45,166 nt of DNA from the IMG/VR virus record IMGVR_UViG_3300020281_000040, positions 1 through 45,166 of that record, one strand, 5' to 3'. The notes below the pieces were generated by a model. It saw only the letters and a list, made by a program, of their open reading frames with translations, ran no database searches and had not been told where the DNA came from. Positions 37,433-45,166 of the stretch are shown here, one piece after another. A program made the position numbers and the translations under genes. This DNA comes from a virus. Numbering within the stretch: position 1 is the stretch's first letter; every line of letters starts with the position of its first letter.

Positions 37433-39241
37433 TTAAACTGTACCGACGACTTCTTCAAAGTCGACACCAGTTCTTACTGCCACAAAGTTAAGTGTGATAA
37501 AGTTAATAGAACGTGCAGGCTTGATGAAGATACTTGCGATAAATTCATTTCTATCTATAACTGCAGGTGTGTTGTTAGTCTCATCTGCAACTACCTTGAA
37601 ATCTGTAATACCGCGTCTACCTTTTACTTCTCTTAATACTGGTTCGACAATATTAACAAACTCTGCTCTTGTAAATTCATCGTTGAACTCGAAGAGTACT
37701 TGCTCGGCTGCTCTTGCTATAGCTCTTTCGAGTATCAAGAACAATCTTCTTACGTTAATTCTATCGAACGCAGAAGGTCTTGCAAGTTTTGTCTTATCGC
37801 CAAATAGTATTACGCCAGCGCCTGGGATATTAGCTATTGGATTTACCTGTGCTTTATACAAGGTATCTCTTTGTCCCTTTGTTGGCGAGAACGGAATAGA
37901 GGTAATTCCTAAATACTGGCCTCTTCTAGAACCAGCTGGTGAGAACCATGCTGCTCTGTTTAAGTCAGTTGCTGCCATAATTCCAGCTGTTGAAGAAGCT
38001 GCTGGTATTTCTATGAGTTGGTCGTTAAACTTATCATAGACTTTTAAGAAGTTACCGTCCATTACTAAGTACGAGGACTTAGTTAAGGTATCAGCAGTAG
38101 CTACTATATTTGTAACTATTGATGAAGAGTTAGTCTGATTGACCACGTCATCTCTTGCAGGTGAAGTAACCACCACGCAGTCTTTTCTAGTATTTTGCGC
38201 AGTTGTTACAAGAGCGTTTACTACTGTAGTAGTATCTGATGTTGTTGCCATACCCGGAGCGATAATGAAATCGATTTCAACTTGATCTTTATCTTCAAAT
38301 AGTCCGTAACCGGATACGTTCGTGGTACCTAGTAAATTTCCAGTACTTAAAGTACCGGCGTCAACTCCAGAGTCGAAGTCAAAGTCTATTTCTGTCTTTA
38401 GTACTGCTGCGCTTCCAGTTATTCTTTGGAAGTTATCTCCACTATCGATAGCGGTTCCAGCTCCAGCCTTACCGCCTGTAGCGTGAGACATGTCTGAGTC
38501 AAACCCAACCATCCAGACGTATTGAGATGTTTCGTTGATAACATCTTTTACGTAGATATTGGATCCGGCATCGTCTTTAGCGTTAGTTCCTACTGATAAG
38601 AACGAGTATCTTTCTAGAACAGTGCCTTTAGTTCCTGTGAACTCTCCGTTCTTGTCTGTAATTAGTACGTGAACTTCGTCATTAGTAGCGTTCTTTTTAG
38701 TAGCAAAGTTTGAAGTCCCTGGAGGGGCGTCAAACTCGTTTACAAAAGTTGCGTTGTCTAAAAACGCAGAGTCTCCAGTTGATACTGGACACATCTGAAC
38801 CTGTAAGCTATTACCTAAAGCTCCAGGGTATTTCGCGACAAAAGTATGCTTATCTGAGTCTAAAGCGGATAACTGTGAATTAAAACTAGTTTGATTTTTT
38901 ACTACTTCTTGAAGAGAAGCTGGAGTTATCAAACCAGTCTGTCTTGTTGTTGATGTAGCATTTTTAGCGTCTCCGTCAATAGCTCTAACAACTTGGAGTT
39001 TACTAGAGTATTTAAGGAACATATTTGCTTCATGAAATGAATTGGTGGTTGTGGTGTTAGGCGCTGCGAATTTATTGACAAGTTCTTCTTCATTTGCCAC
39101 TAAAACTCGCTCGTCTACCGTTCCCCACCTTGAATTTATTACATATGCACCTGTGGTCGACTGGACGTTTGGCACGCCACCAGTCAAGTCTATTTCTTTA
39201 ACGACAACCGCGGGTGATTCTGAGGGTGTAGAGAGTGCCAT
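37433..39241 (-). CDS. gp18: Tail sheath protein gp18
   Basis: A 602-aa contractile sheath subunit (T4 659 aa). It begins ALSTPSESPAVVVKEIDLTG and has the conserved C-terminal sheath domain (NVRRLFLILERAIARAAEQV, FEFNDEFTRAEFVNIVEPVL) used for the inter-subunit mesh. The variable surface domains in the middle are shorter than in T4. The leader from the TATAAATA promoter is about 65 nt and contains two CGTATAAT repeats. Confidence 0.95.
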   Translation of the reverse strand: MALSTPSESPAVVVKEIDLTGGVPNVQSTTGAYVINSRWGTVDERVLVANEEELVNKFAAPNTTTTNSFHEANMFLKYSSKLQVVRAIDGDAKNATSTTRQTGLITPASLQEVVKNQTSFNSQLSALDSDKHTFVAKYPGALGNSLQVQMCPVSTGDSAFLDNATFVNEFDAPPGTSNFATKKNATNDEVHVLITDKNGEFTGTKGTVLERYSFLSVGTNAKDDAGSNIYVKDVINETSQYVWMVGFDSDMSHATGGKAGAGTAIDSGDNFQRITGSAAVLKTEIDFDFDSGVDAGTLSTGNLLGTTNVSGYGLFEDKDQVEIDFIIAPGMATTSDTTTVVNALVTTAQNTRKDCVVVTSPARDDVVNQTNSSSIVTNIVATADTLTKSSYLVMDGNFLKVYDKFNDQLIEIPAASSTAGIMAATDLNRAAWFSPAGSRRGQYLGITSIPFSPTKGQRDTLYKAQVNPIANIPGAGVILFGDKTKLARPSAFDRINVRRLFLILERAIARAAEQVLFEFNDEFTRAEFVNIVEPVLREVKGRRGITDFKVVADETNNTPAVIDRNEFIASIFIKPARSINFITLNFVAVRTGVDFEEVVGTV

Positions 39242-39306
39242 CTTCTTTTCCTTTTCAGTTGATTTATTATACGGTTAACATTATACGATTATTCAATTGT
39301 TACCAT

Positions 39307-39314
39307 TATTTATA
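39307..39314 (-). promoter_or_regulatory. Late promoter TATAAATA for gp18-19
   Basis: An exact late -10 on the minus strand just after the gene 17 stop. The 65-nt leader includes the direct repeat CGTATAAT at two nearby positions (within 39256-39290). Confidence 0.72.
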
Positions 39315-39317
39315 TGT

Positions 39318-40928
39318 TTACAACTCTCTATCGTATTCTATCTGCCATTGCTGACGAGGGTCGTCTTCTATCTCTATCTTTTTTATCTGCTCACTGCCAT
39401 CGTCTATAAATCCAAATGGTACGATGTCTTCTTCTATTGCTTTTAGTTTTTGATTAAATATCATGTCTTTAATGTTAATATCAGTCAAGTTTGCAAAGTA
39501 CGCTGATGAAACAAAATAACCAAACAGTACTAAGTTCATAACTAAATCATCATGATTTCCAGTAGACGCTTCAAAAGTTTGGCCTTTGGCTTCAAACGTA
39601 GATATTTCTAATATCGTGTGTTCATCTACAACTTTTATCTTATTATTCTCCATTAAGTCTTTTAAGGCAGAACAACCAAGTCTTTTTGACTTTCTATTTA
39701 TTTCTATTCCAACCGCGTTCGCTTTTATAGCTGATTCCACGTGCACGTTCTCGTATTCTAATTCATAATATAATCCATTGCAAACTACAGAACCTTGGTC
39801 GTTTGACTCAATTATACAATAAGCTTTGTTGTAGACGTTTGCATATTTATAAATAATATTAGGGAAGAGCAGTGGAGAGATAGTGTTGTTGCGATAAACA
39901 GCTACCTGTTCAAAAGGTCTTGTGCTAATATCGATTAAAGAAAATGTAGAATAGTCCTGTCCTCTTCCCTTACTTACATCTGCAACTAAGATATAATCAT
40001 GGTTTTGTACGGTCTCTTTGTATATAAGCATGTCTCCATTTTCCATAATCTTAACTGGCTGTGATGCCCTTAGATCTAAAAGTGTTTGAGCATTTATTAA
40101 AGTGTTGCCAGTTCCAAAAAATGTATTACCAAACTCTTGATCAAATTGTACTTGAGAAGTATTGTTTATAGTTTCTTCTTTCCATTTTTCATCTCTCCCA
40201 GGAACATCATGCCAATCAACTCTAAAATTACTGTACTCGTTTACTCCTTGTATCGAACCTTCCCATATCTTATGAAAAGTATTACCTATGCCGTTTGCAG
40301 TTGACGTGACAATAATCTTGGTATCTGTGCCTGAAGATATAACTGGATAAGTTGATGTGTAAAACTCTGCAGCACGTTCAACAAAAGCAAACTCGTCTAG
40401 ATATAATAAGTTAATTGATAAACCTCTTATTGACTGGCCAGTAGTTGCTGCCGCTATAATTCTACTATTGTTACTAAAATCAATATTAGACTTATTTAAA
40501 GCTTTAACACCGGGTTGTAAGAAGAACGGTATATTTTCTAACATAATAGTTATTCTCGCAAGCATCTCTCTTGCCGTAGCGCCTTTGTTAGCAAGTATAG
40601 CTATTGATTTTTCTGGTTGAAATAACGCGAACCAAAGTAAATAACCGCATGCTGATATGGACTTACCAGATTGACGACACGCGAGCACGACATTAAATCT
40701 ATTTTTTTCAAATTGTTTAAACATTTCTTTTTGATAAGGATATAAATTAAAATCAACTAAACCTTTATCTAAAGAAATTATCTTTGCGTATTTTTCTATG
40801 AAGTATACTGGATCTTTCATGCATAATGCGTATTCGCGCACTTCTTCTTCGGTCCAATTTTGGGTGACCCCATCTTTTTTTATATTTGGATTACCTAGAT
40901 AATTTTGGTTCAGGTTTTGGCGTGACAT
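39318..40928 (-). CDS. gp17: Terminase large subunit gp17
   Basis: A 536-aa packaging motor (T4 610 aa). The ATPase domain has Walker A CRQSGKS, Walker B LLYLDEFAFVE and the coupling motif VTSTANGIGNTFH. The nuclease domain shows the acidic residues in ILVADVSKGRGQDYS, CIIESNDQG and NHDDLVMNLVLFGY. It overlaps gene 16 by 38 bases, as in T4. The C-terminal extension is shorter than in T4. Confidence 0.96.
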   Translation of the reverse strand: MSRQNLNQNYLGNPNIKKDGVTQNWTEEEVREYALCMKDPVYFIEKYAKIISLDKGLVDFNLYPYQKEMFKQFEKNRFNVVLACRQSGKSISACGYLLWFALFQPEKSIAILANKGATAREMLARITIMLENIPFFLQPGVKALNKSNIDFSNNSRIIAAATTGQSIRGLSINLLYLDEFAFVERAAEFYTSTYPVISSGTDTKIIVTSTANGIGNTFHKIWEGSIQGVNEYSNFRVDWHDVPGRDEKWKEETINNTSQVQFDQEFGNTFFGTGNTLINAQTLLDLRASQPVKIMENGDMLIYKETVQNHDYILVADVSKGRGQDYSTFSLIDISTRPFEQVAVYRNNTISPLLFPNIIYKYANVYNKAYCIIESNDQGSVVCNGLYYELEYENVHVESAIKANAVGIEINRKSKRLGCSALKDLMENNKIKVVDEHTILEISTFEAKGQTFEASTGNHDDLVMNLVLFGYFVSSAYFANLTDINIKDMIFNQKLKAIEEDIVPFGFIDDGSEQIKKIEIEDDPRQQWQIEYDREL

Positions 40929-41277
40929 CTACTATTTTCGATTCATTTTTTAATATCTTTTGAAGTTCAGCAGTCGACCCAACAAAAAGATTATTAGTGG
41001 TGTTTGCGATATTTTTTATCTCTTCTTTTCTATCTAAATCTTTTTTCTTTTTGTTTAAGTCCATCAATCTGTCATTAACATCAGAAATATTTTTAATCAT
41101 TCCTGATAATACTTCAAAAGCTCTAGGGTGTTCACTTTCCCTAGCCACTTCAATCATAAGTTCAAGGCTCTCTTTACCTTTTTCTACAAGCTCGTAGTAG
41201 GTATCTCGAGAATACTTGTAATCGTTATCAACATTTTTTTCTTCTGGTGGAAGAAACTTTTCTATATCTTTGCTCAT
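40891..41277 (-). CDS. gp16: Terminase small subunit gp16
   Basis: A 128-aa helical protein (T4 gp16 164 aa) whose central coiled coil (REEIKNI-type KKKDLDRKEEIKNIANTTNN) and position before 17 identify it. It recognises DNA and stimulates gp17. ATGA overlap with the nuclease gene upstream. Confidence 0.85.
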   Translation of the reverse strand: MSKDIEKFLPPEEKNVDNDYKYSRDTYYELVEKGKESLELMIEVARESEHPRAFEVLSGMIKNISDVNDRLMDLNKKKKDLDRKEEIKNIANTTNNLFVGSTAELQKILKNESKIVDVTPKPEPKLSR

Positions 41278-41669
41278 ATTTTAACTAATGCGCGATTCTT
41301 TATGTGCGCTTCTTGGATTTCTTTTTTTGACTGTCCGTGGTACGCAACCGCATGATGTTCGTATACCATCTTATCATTTATATTAGTATCAAAAGTCCAT
41401 ATCTCTCCGAGTATTCTGCCAAACTTGCCTCTTTCATCTTTATGAGTTTTAATTTTCAGTTCGCCGGCACCAGTCCATTTTACTAAAAACTCTTTTGCCG
41501 CTAGTCCATATTTCTTTTCTTCTAAATCTCTTGTTCTCGATTCTGGAGTATCAATACCATATAATCTTACTCTTTGTTTTCTTAGCCAAACTCCAAATCC
41601 TAAATCGATATCAACGTCTATGGTATCACCATCGATTACTTTGATTAGTTTACATTTATATTCAAACAT
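41274..41669 (-). CDS. Staphylococcal-nuclease-like endonuclease
   Basis: A 131-aa SNase-fold protein. LIKVIDGDTIDVDIDLGF carries the calcium-binding Asp residues, VRLYGIDTPESR the catalytic Arg and Glu, and GKFGRILGEI the second Arg. All active-site positions of thermonuclease are present. It has no signal peptide, so it acts inside the cell. It lies between 15 and 16 in the late operon, where T4 has no gene; roles in packaging, host DNA breakdown or exclusion of other phages are possible. Confidence 0.88.
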   Translation of the reverse strand: MFEYKCKLIKVIDGDTIDVDIDLGFGVWLRKQRVRLYGIDTPESRTRDLEEKKYGLAAKEFLVKWTGAGELKIKTHKDERGKFGRILGEIWTFDTNINDKMVYEHHAVAYHGQSKKEIQEAHIKNRALVKI

Positions 41670-41671
41670 TT

Positions 41672-42463
41672 TTAACTCGCACTATCTAGTATTGTTGTAG
41701 TAAATCCAAAATCGCTGTCTTCTAATCCAATCACTGAAGTTGGATTAGGCGTGACTTGAATAGTTTCCAGACCAATATCAGAATCATTAAGTCCAGCTTT
41801 GATATCAAAAAGTTTTGCCGTACTTGTTCTGATAATACTTTGATCTGCGATTGGACCATGATAACTTAACTTCATCTCAAAGTCCAAACTGTATATTATA
41901 GTTCTTCTTTGTTCTAGTGCTCCTTCAAAATCATCAGAAAAAGCCACACTTTGTATTATAACTTGTATGTCTTCTTTAAACGATGGAAACTCTGTTGCAA
42001 ATGGTTTAATTGTTAAAGCGTATTGCGGGTTAAACGTAGGAAGTATTTGTTCTACGATCTGTAAAGCGTCATCTTGAGATTTAGCGTACGCGTTCAACTG
42101 AAAATTTATAGAATAAGGAACTGGATTAAAAAATTTCTGCCTTTTGCTGGTACTTCCATCAGAAGAAGTTGAAGTAAAATTACCAACCTTTGCAAGTTGT
42201 CTTTGCGCGTCGTATGTTATTGAAGTAATCTCAAAAGACATTCTTGGTAGTTTGATAGAGACTTGAGTGTCGTCTATTAAACTAGGATTTTCTCGTATTC
42301 TCTCTAAAAACTTATTTTTAGGAGCATACGATAACGGTACTTTTACCTGACTTATAACTGCTCCACTAGAATTCTTTCGTATCACGTATAAGTTATTAAA
42401 CAGTCTACCGAATAGAGCTACTGCTTTTTTAGTTTTTGAATGATAGAAGTGCCCGCCAAACAT
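41672..42463 (-). CDS. gp15: Tail completion/sheath stabiliser gp15
   Basis: A 263-aa protein that matches T4 gp15 (272 aa). It has MFGGHFYHSKTKKAVALFG, then RLFNNLYVIRK, then VPLSYAPKNKFLERI. The middle has INFQLNAYAKSQDDALQIVE and QILPTFNPQYALTI. gp15 caps the tail and joins it to the neck. Adjacent to 14 (TAATG-type overlap at 42463). Confidence 0.93.
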   Translation of the reverse strand: MFGGHFYHSKTKKAVALFGRLFNNLYVIRKNSSGAVISQVKVPLSYAPKNKFLERIRENPSLIDDTQVSIKLPRMSFEITSITYDAQRQLAKVGNFTSTSSDGSTSKRQKFFNPVPYSINFQLNAYAKSQDDALQIVEQILPTFNPQYALTIKPFATEFPSFKEDIQVIIQSVAFSDDFEGALEQRRTIIYSLDFEMKLSYHGPIADQSIIRTSTAKLFDIKAGLNDSDIGLETIQVTPNPTSVIGLEDSDFGFTTTILDSAS

Positions 42464-43578
42464 TAGTTATTACTCACATCGCCAAATGGATTAGACTCGC
42501 TAAAGTCAATAAAGTCTGCACCAGTTGAAAAATCTGCGTTTTGCTCGTTTTCAGATACTCGATTATCTTCCACTACAAGCGTAATCACGCCACCTGCTCC
42601 AGAAGTAAGTCCGATAATTTTCTTTCCAGCTGCAAAAGTATGGTACTTACCATCATCTGCACCAGCGTGTATGAGATGAATCTTATCATCTGAGTCTGAA
42701 TATTTAGCAACTTCAGCTCTCATAGTTGTAGAGCCGCTCTGGCTAGTAATAGTTTCGCCAACTTTAAATACATTAGGCGCTGGCTCTGTAAACTTAAATG
42801 ATGGGTTAGTATATCCAGTTCCGGGGTTTGTTATTGTTAACCCATTAACTTTACCGTTATTACTATCAACCGTAGCAACTACAGCGGCGCCAACTCCACT
42901 GGCATCAATAATCGAAATAGTAGGAGCAACAAAATAATTATTACCACTATCAGTTATAGTAACAGTAGCCAACTGACCAGAGTTTAAAGTTGCTGATGCT
43001 TGAGCGCTGTCTCTTAGGTTTGACAGAGAAAGTATATACCTGTAAGCATATTTCTTTTCAATATCATCTATCGTATCGATACCAGTATCTAAATCTTCTC
43101 CAGCGTATTCGAATAACTGGCATCTCATCTTATAAACTGGTAAATTACTAAGTTGATAAAAAGGTTGTTCATGTTCTACATGAGATATTTGAAACAATGA
43201 TTTAGACATAGGTAAGTATATTAAGTCGCCTTCAGATGGTCGAGTACTCGTTATCTCGTTGTCGTACCTTTGTATGATTTGTTCCCATCTTTTTCTTGCA
43301 ACAATAAAAGTCGCTTCATCTCGTATTTCTACTCCAAATCGAGTAAATAAGTCTCCTTCACCCTCGAATCCTTCGGTGTTCTCGATATACATTTCAATTA
43401 CGTGTGACGAGTTAAAACTAGAAACGACGTCATCACCGAGTATAGTATCTTCATTTACGATATCTCTCGGCAAATAAAACACGTCTTGCCCGTACATCTT
43501 TAAAGACTCTATAACGATGTCTTCGTAAAGGTGTTGTTCTGATCTTACCTTTTGACTAAAATATAAATTAGTTGCCAT
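42463..43578 (-). CDS. gp14: Neck protein gp14 with repeat-type insertion
   Basis: A 371-aa neck protein, clearly longer than T4 gp14 (256 aa). The N-terminal part (NLYFSQKVRSEQHLYEDIV, SLKMYGQDVFYLPRDIVN) and the C-terminal end (FIDFSESNPFGDVSNN) are gp14-like. Between about residues 195 and 340 lies an insertion with two copies of a GxGY/N-x-x-x-P repeat: TITDSGNNYFVAPTISI and TITNPGTGYTNPSFKF. The insertion resembles surface or adhesion-type repeats of marine phage virions. Confidence 0.9.
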   Translation of the reverse strand: MATNLYFSQKVRSEQHLYEDIVIESLKMYGQDVFYLPRDIVNEDTILGDDVVSSFNSSHVIEMYIENTEGFEGEGDLFTRFGVEIRDEATFIVARKRWEQIIQRYDNEITSTRPSEGDLIYLPMSKSLFQISHVEHEQPFYQLSNLPVYKMRCQLFEYAGEDLDTGIDTIDDIEKKYAYRYILSLSNLRDSAQASATLNSGQLATVTITDSGNNYFVAPTISIIDASGVGAAVVATVDSNNGKVNGLTITNPGTGYTNPSFKFTEPAPNVFKVGETITSQSGSTTMRAEVAKYSDSDDKIHLIHAGADDGKYHTFAAGKKIIGLTSGAGGVITLVVEDNRVSENEQNADFSTGADFIDFSESNPFGDVSNN

Positions 43579-43579
43579 G

Positions 43580-44335
43580 TCATCCTACGAAAAAGTCTGG
43601 TGGAAGTTCGTGTTCGTCTCTAACTCTTTGTCTTAGTGCTTCTATTTCACCAGTAGCATCATCATATATCTGTCTTCCGTTTAAAATGACTCCTCCGGGT
43701 AGTTGCATGCCTTCAAACTTAATTAAATTTGTCCCCCATTGCTGTTTTATTAAAGCAGTCGTATACTCTTTCACGAACATATCATTGAACACTGAAGTAT
43801 GGGCACTTGGATCTACTATAGTATAAACTTCAGCCACTATGAAATCACCTTCTTTTATATCTCCATCAGCAAAGTCTCCAAATATATACAGTCTATTTTG
43901 TCTCCTCGCAAACTGAACTTGTGGATGACCATTGAGTTTCATATCTAAAAGCGATAAGTATTGCTGCATCTGCTCGTAATAAGCTAAATCTCCAGCGAAA
44001 TTCATTAAATCAGCAATGTCATTAAGCATCATCTGATACTTAATATCAAAAAAATTACGTGACTGATTAAACGAACTTTCTAGTGGAAACATTTTTGAAA
44101 CAAATAAAATATTATTAGATAACGTAATGTATTCATTAGATACATCCGTGGCTGTTATCTGGTGTTTTAAATAAGTTCTTACAGTAGCATCTGAGTGGTA
44201 CTCTTGATAATACTGTAGCGCTTCATCGACACGATCTTCTACTTGATCGTCATCAACATTTATCTCGATAACTGGATCGCCAAGACGTCTTTTACAGTAC
44301 TCTATAAGAGTTGCTCTAGATGTGGGAGTTGCCAT
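43580..44335 (-). CDS. gp13: Neck protein gp13
   Basis: A 251-aa head-completion protein (T4 gp13 309 aa). It opens with LIEYCKRRLGDPVIEINVDDDQVEDRVDEALQYYQEYH (quoted in two parts: residues 10-24 and 25-47), which matches the gp13 N-terminus. The end is shorter than in T4. gp13 and gp14 form the neck that seals the packaged head. A TATAAATA promoter lies 19 nt upstream. Confidence 0.9.
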   Translation of the reverse strand: MATPTSRATLIEYCKRRLGDPVIEINVDDDQVEDRVDEALQYYQEYHSDATVRTYLKHQITATDVSNEYITLSNNILFVSKMFPLESSFNQSRNFFDIKYQMMLNDIADLMNFAGDLAYYEQMQQYLSLLDMKLNGHPQVQFARRQNRLYIFGDFADGDIKEGDFIVAEVYTIVDPSAHTSVFNDMFVKEYTTALIKQQWGTNLIKFEGMQLPGGVILNGRQIYDDATGEIEALRQRVRDEHELPPDFFVG

Positions 44336-44352
44336 TTTAAATCCTTTTTATT

Positions 44353-44724
44353 CTATTTATAAGGACTTGTTCCTAAAACACTCTCATCCCATGCTGCTTT
44401 TAATTTATCAATAGTGTTTGCACTTGTAATTGCACTTGCTGCAGGCGCATCTCTAAGTTTTTTCTTTTTAGCCACGCTTGCAACCTTTCCGTCACTATCA
44501 TTAGCTTCTGCCGCTTTCATCCAAACGACATCTTCTGCTTCTAGTAAAGGACCTCTTACTTCTCTTATTTTATTTTTAAAGATTTCTTTTGCTGCAGTTA
44601 AGTCTTCACTAATAGCTGTTTGTGCGCTATCAAATACCCATGCGTTTCGAAAATGTCTATCAGACGGCATGGTCGATGGTGTTGCAGCAATTATACCATC
44701 TTTATCTTGAATCATTGTAGTCAT
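44353..44724 (-). CDS. Conserved hypothetical, tail-assembly-chaperone-like (123 aa)
   Basis: A 123-aa protein starting MTTMIQDKDGIIAATPSTMP. The segments DRHFRNAWVFD, ISEDLTAAKEIFKNKIREVR and VWMKAAEANDS resemble a recurring marine T4-like protein often labelled as a tail fibre or tail assembly chaperone-type protein. The assignment is from memory. GGAGAG lies upstream of the ATG. The protein upstream (44735-45166) has a related DRTFRNAW-like motif (HRTWRNAWKI), suggesting a shared domain type or interaction. Confidence 0.55.
   Translation of the reverse strand: MTTMIQDKDGIIAATPSTMPSDRHFRNAWVFDSAQTAISEDLTAAKEIFKNKIREVRGPLLEAEDVVWMKAAEANDSDGKVASVAKKKKLRDAPAASAITSANTIDKLKAAWDESVLGTSPYK
44354..44361 (-). 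promoter_or_regulatory. Late promoter TATAAATA for gp13-14-15
   Basis: An exact late -10 on the minus strand, overlapping the stop codon of the 123-aa gene. AAGGA lies in the 18-nt leader before the gp13 ATG. Confidence 0.75.
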
Positions 44725-44734
44725 CTTTCTCTCC

Positions 44735-45166
44735 TTATGCTACTTCTTGGTTTATCTTCCAAGCATTACGCCACGTTCTATGACTTGGTAGATTTTGTTT
44801 TTTACAAATTACTAATCTTCTACGATTAGATTTTTCATAATCTCTCCACACTCTCTGTGGAATGTCTTTCATAATTAAGTATTCAATCGCTTGTTCTTCA
44901 GTCATCTTATCAACTGGCTTCGTATTATGTAGTAGATAACCTCGAGTATGTTTCTTAAAATCAGGTTTTGCTTCATCTTCAGCCAAAGCCCAATAAACTT
45001 CTACCGGTGGAAGTATACCACCTTGTAAAGCACATGCCAACCAGTTCGGATCCGGCACCGTAACTTTTGCAGGTGCATCCGGTTCTTCAGGATCTTCCCA
45101 TACTACTCTATAATCGCTTTGTACGCCGTCTAAATTATCTTTAGCCCAGTGTAATCTATTCCATAA
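44735..45166 (-). CDS. Partial structural-region protein, start outside window
   Basis: An open frame from the right edge of the window to the stop at 44735, 143 codons visible. The internal GTG at 45058 is not the likely start because the frame remains open and protein-like upstream (LWNRLHWAKDNLDG, YRVVWEDPEEPDAP). The visible part has PDPNWLACALQGGILPPVEV, MTEEQAIEYLIMKDIPQRVW and HRTWRNAWKI. It resembles unnamed proteins near gene 13 in marine T4-like phages. It may be tail or neck related. Confidence 0.7.
   Translation of the reverse strand, partial: LWNRLHWAKDNLDGVQSDYRVVWEDPEEPDAPAKVTVPDPNWLACALQGGILPPVEVYWALAEDEAKPDFKKHTRGYLLHNTKPVDKMTEEQAIEYLIMKDIPQRVWRDYEKSNRRRLVICKKQNLPSHRTWRNAWKINQEVA

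Noticed and set aside
37494-38039. A 181-aa plus-strand open frame opposite gp18
   Set aside because: Lies wholly within the sheath gene, with no plus-strand promoter or SD; composition is the complement of gp18 codons.
39840-39856. TATAAATA inside gene 17, readable on both strands
   Set aside because: A palindromic AT stretch in the middle of conserved terminase coding sequence with no gene start nearby.
43580-43600. gp13 ends in PDFFVG, somewhat like the LEDFFV clamp tails
   Set aside because: It lacks the TLE part, has an extra Gly after the FFV, and gp13 is a virion neck protein; a clamp link is not supported.
1-45166. tRNA genes, CRISPR arrays, insertion sequences or prophage attachment sites
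   Set aside because: Intergenic gaps are nearly all under 120 bases and none shows a cloverleaf, spaced repeats or transposase remnants.

Overview
The window is a 45 kb piece of a T4-like (Straboviridae/Tevenvirinae-like, marine type) myovirus genome. It is AT-rich, almost gapless, and every recognisable gene lies on the minus strand, so transcription runs from high to low coordinates. The evidence is a long run of T4 core genes in a T4-like order: 13, 14, 15, 16, 17, 18, 19, 20, 67, 68, 21, 22 and 23, then uvsY, uvsW, 55, 47, 46, 45, 44, 62, regA, 43, 42, uvsX and 41. There are no tRNAs, CRISPR arrays or insertion sequences. The mixture of T4 core genes with host-type metabolic genes (hsp20, an IscA-like carrier, a periplasmic binding protein, glyA, a dadA-like gene, INO1, MazG) is typical of marine T4-like phages. 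No photosynthesis gene is visible, and the Sec-exported BMP-type solute receptor suggests a heterotrophic Gram-negative host such as a marine alphaproteobacterium. The host is an inference.

Layout from the right end, in transcription order. 45166-36894: neck, tail completion, terminase, sheath and tube genes. 36840-31286: portal, prohead core, protease, scaffold and capsid. 31224-28219: a tail-tube-like protein, uvsY, uvsW and a conserved unknown. 28072-22761: late sigma factor 55, 47/46 recombination nuclease, clamp 45 and clamp loader 44. 22777-20180: an inserted metabolic block (glutaredoxin, DadA-like oxidase, serine hydroxymethyltransferase) that separates 44 from 62. 19957-17580: 62, regA, hsp20, lysozyme and small genes. 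17580-15641: a HAD phosphatase, a BMP-family binding protein and IscA. 15579-9855: DNA polymerase 43, a MazG-like pyrophosphatase, a primase-like protein and small early genes, ending in an Nmad1 protein. 9849-2569: a nucleotide and DNA modification island. 2544-1: uvsX, two small genes and helicase 41 (cut by the window edge).

The most interesting region is 2569-9849. It contains a T4 gp42-type dCMP hydroxymethylase, dCMP deaminase, a UDG-fold protein, myo-inositol-phosphate synthase, a HAD phosphatase, a protein resembling the alpha-glutamyl/putrescinyl-thymine pyrophosphorylases, an SGNH-like enzyme, an NAD-sugar epimerase and a C5-cytosine methyltransferase homologue. In T4 the interval between uvsX and 42 holds the beta-glucosyltransferase gene. 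Three of the island's enzymes end in a short acidic-hydrophobic tail (LEDFFV, LEEFFV, LDQFMI) that matches the tail of this phage's DNA polymerase (LEDFFV) and resembles that of sigma gp55 (LSEFMQ), two proteins whose T4 counterparts bind the gp45 sliding clamp with their C-termini. I propose a clamp-tethered DNA hypermodification system acting on 5-hydroxymethylcytosine DNA, possibly using inositol or a sugar. The function is inferred; the motif and gene layout are seen directly.

Control signals are also visible. Eight early-type promoters share TTTAC[ATG], a spacer of exactly 17 bp, and TATAAT. Two of them carry an identical 29-bp repeat and a third carries an expanded relative of it. Six late promoters (TATAAATA) precede virion genes and lysozyme. 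There are two good intrinsic terminators, one plus-strand promoter with no gene to serve, and three genes whose promoter sits so close to the ATG that the mRNA should be leaderless.
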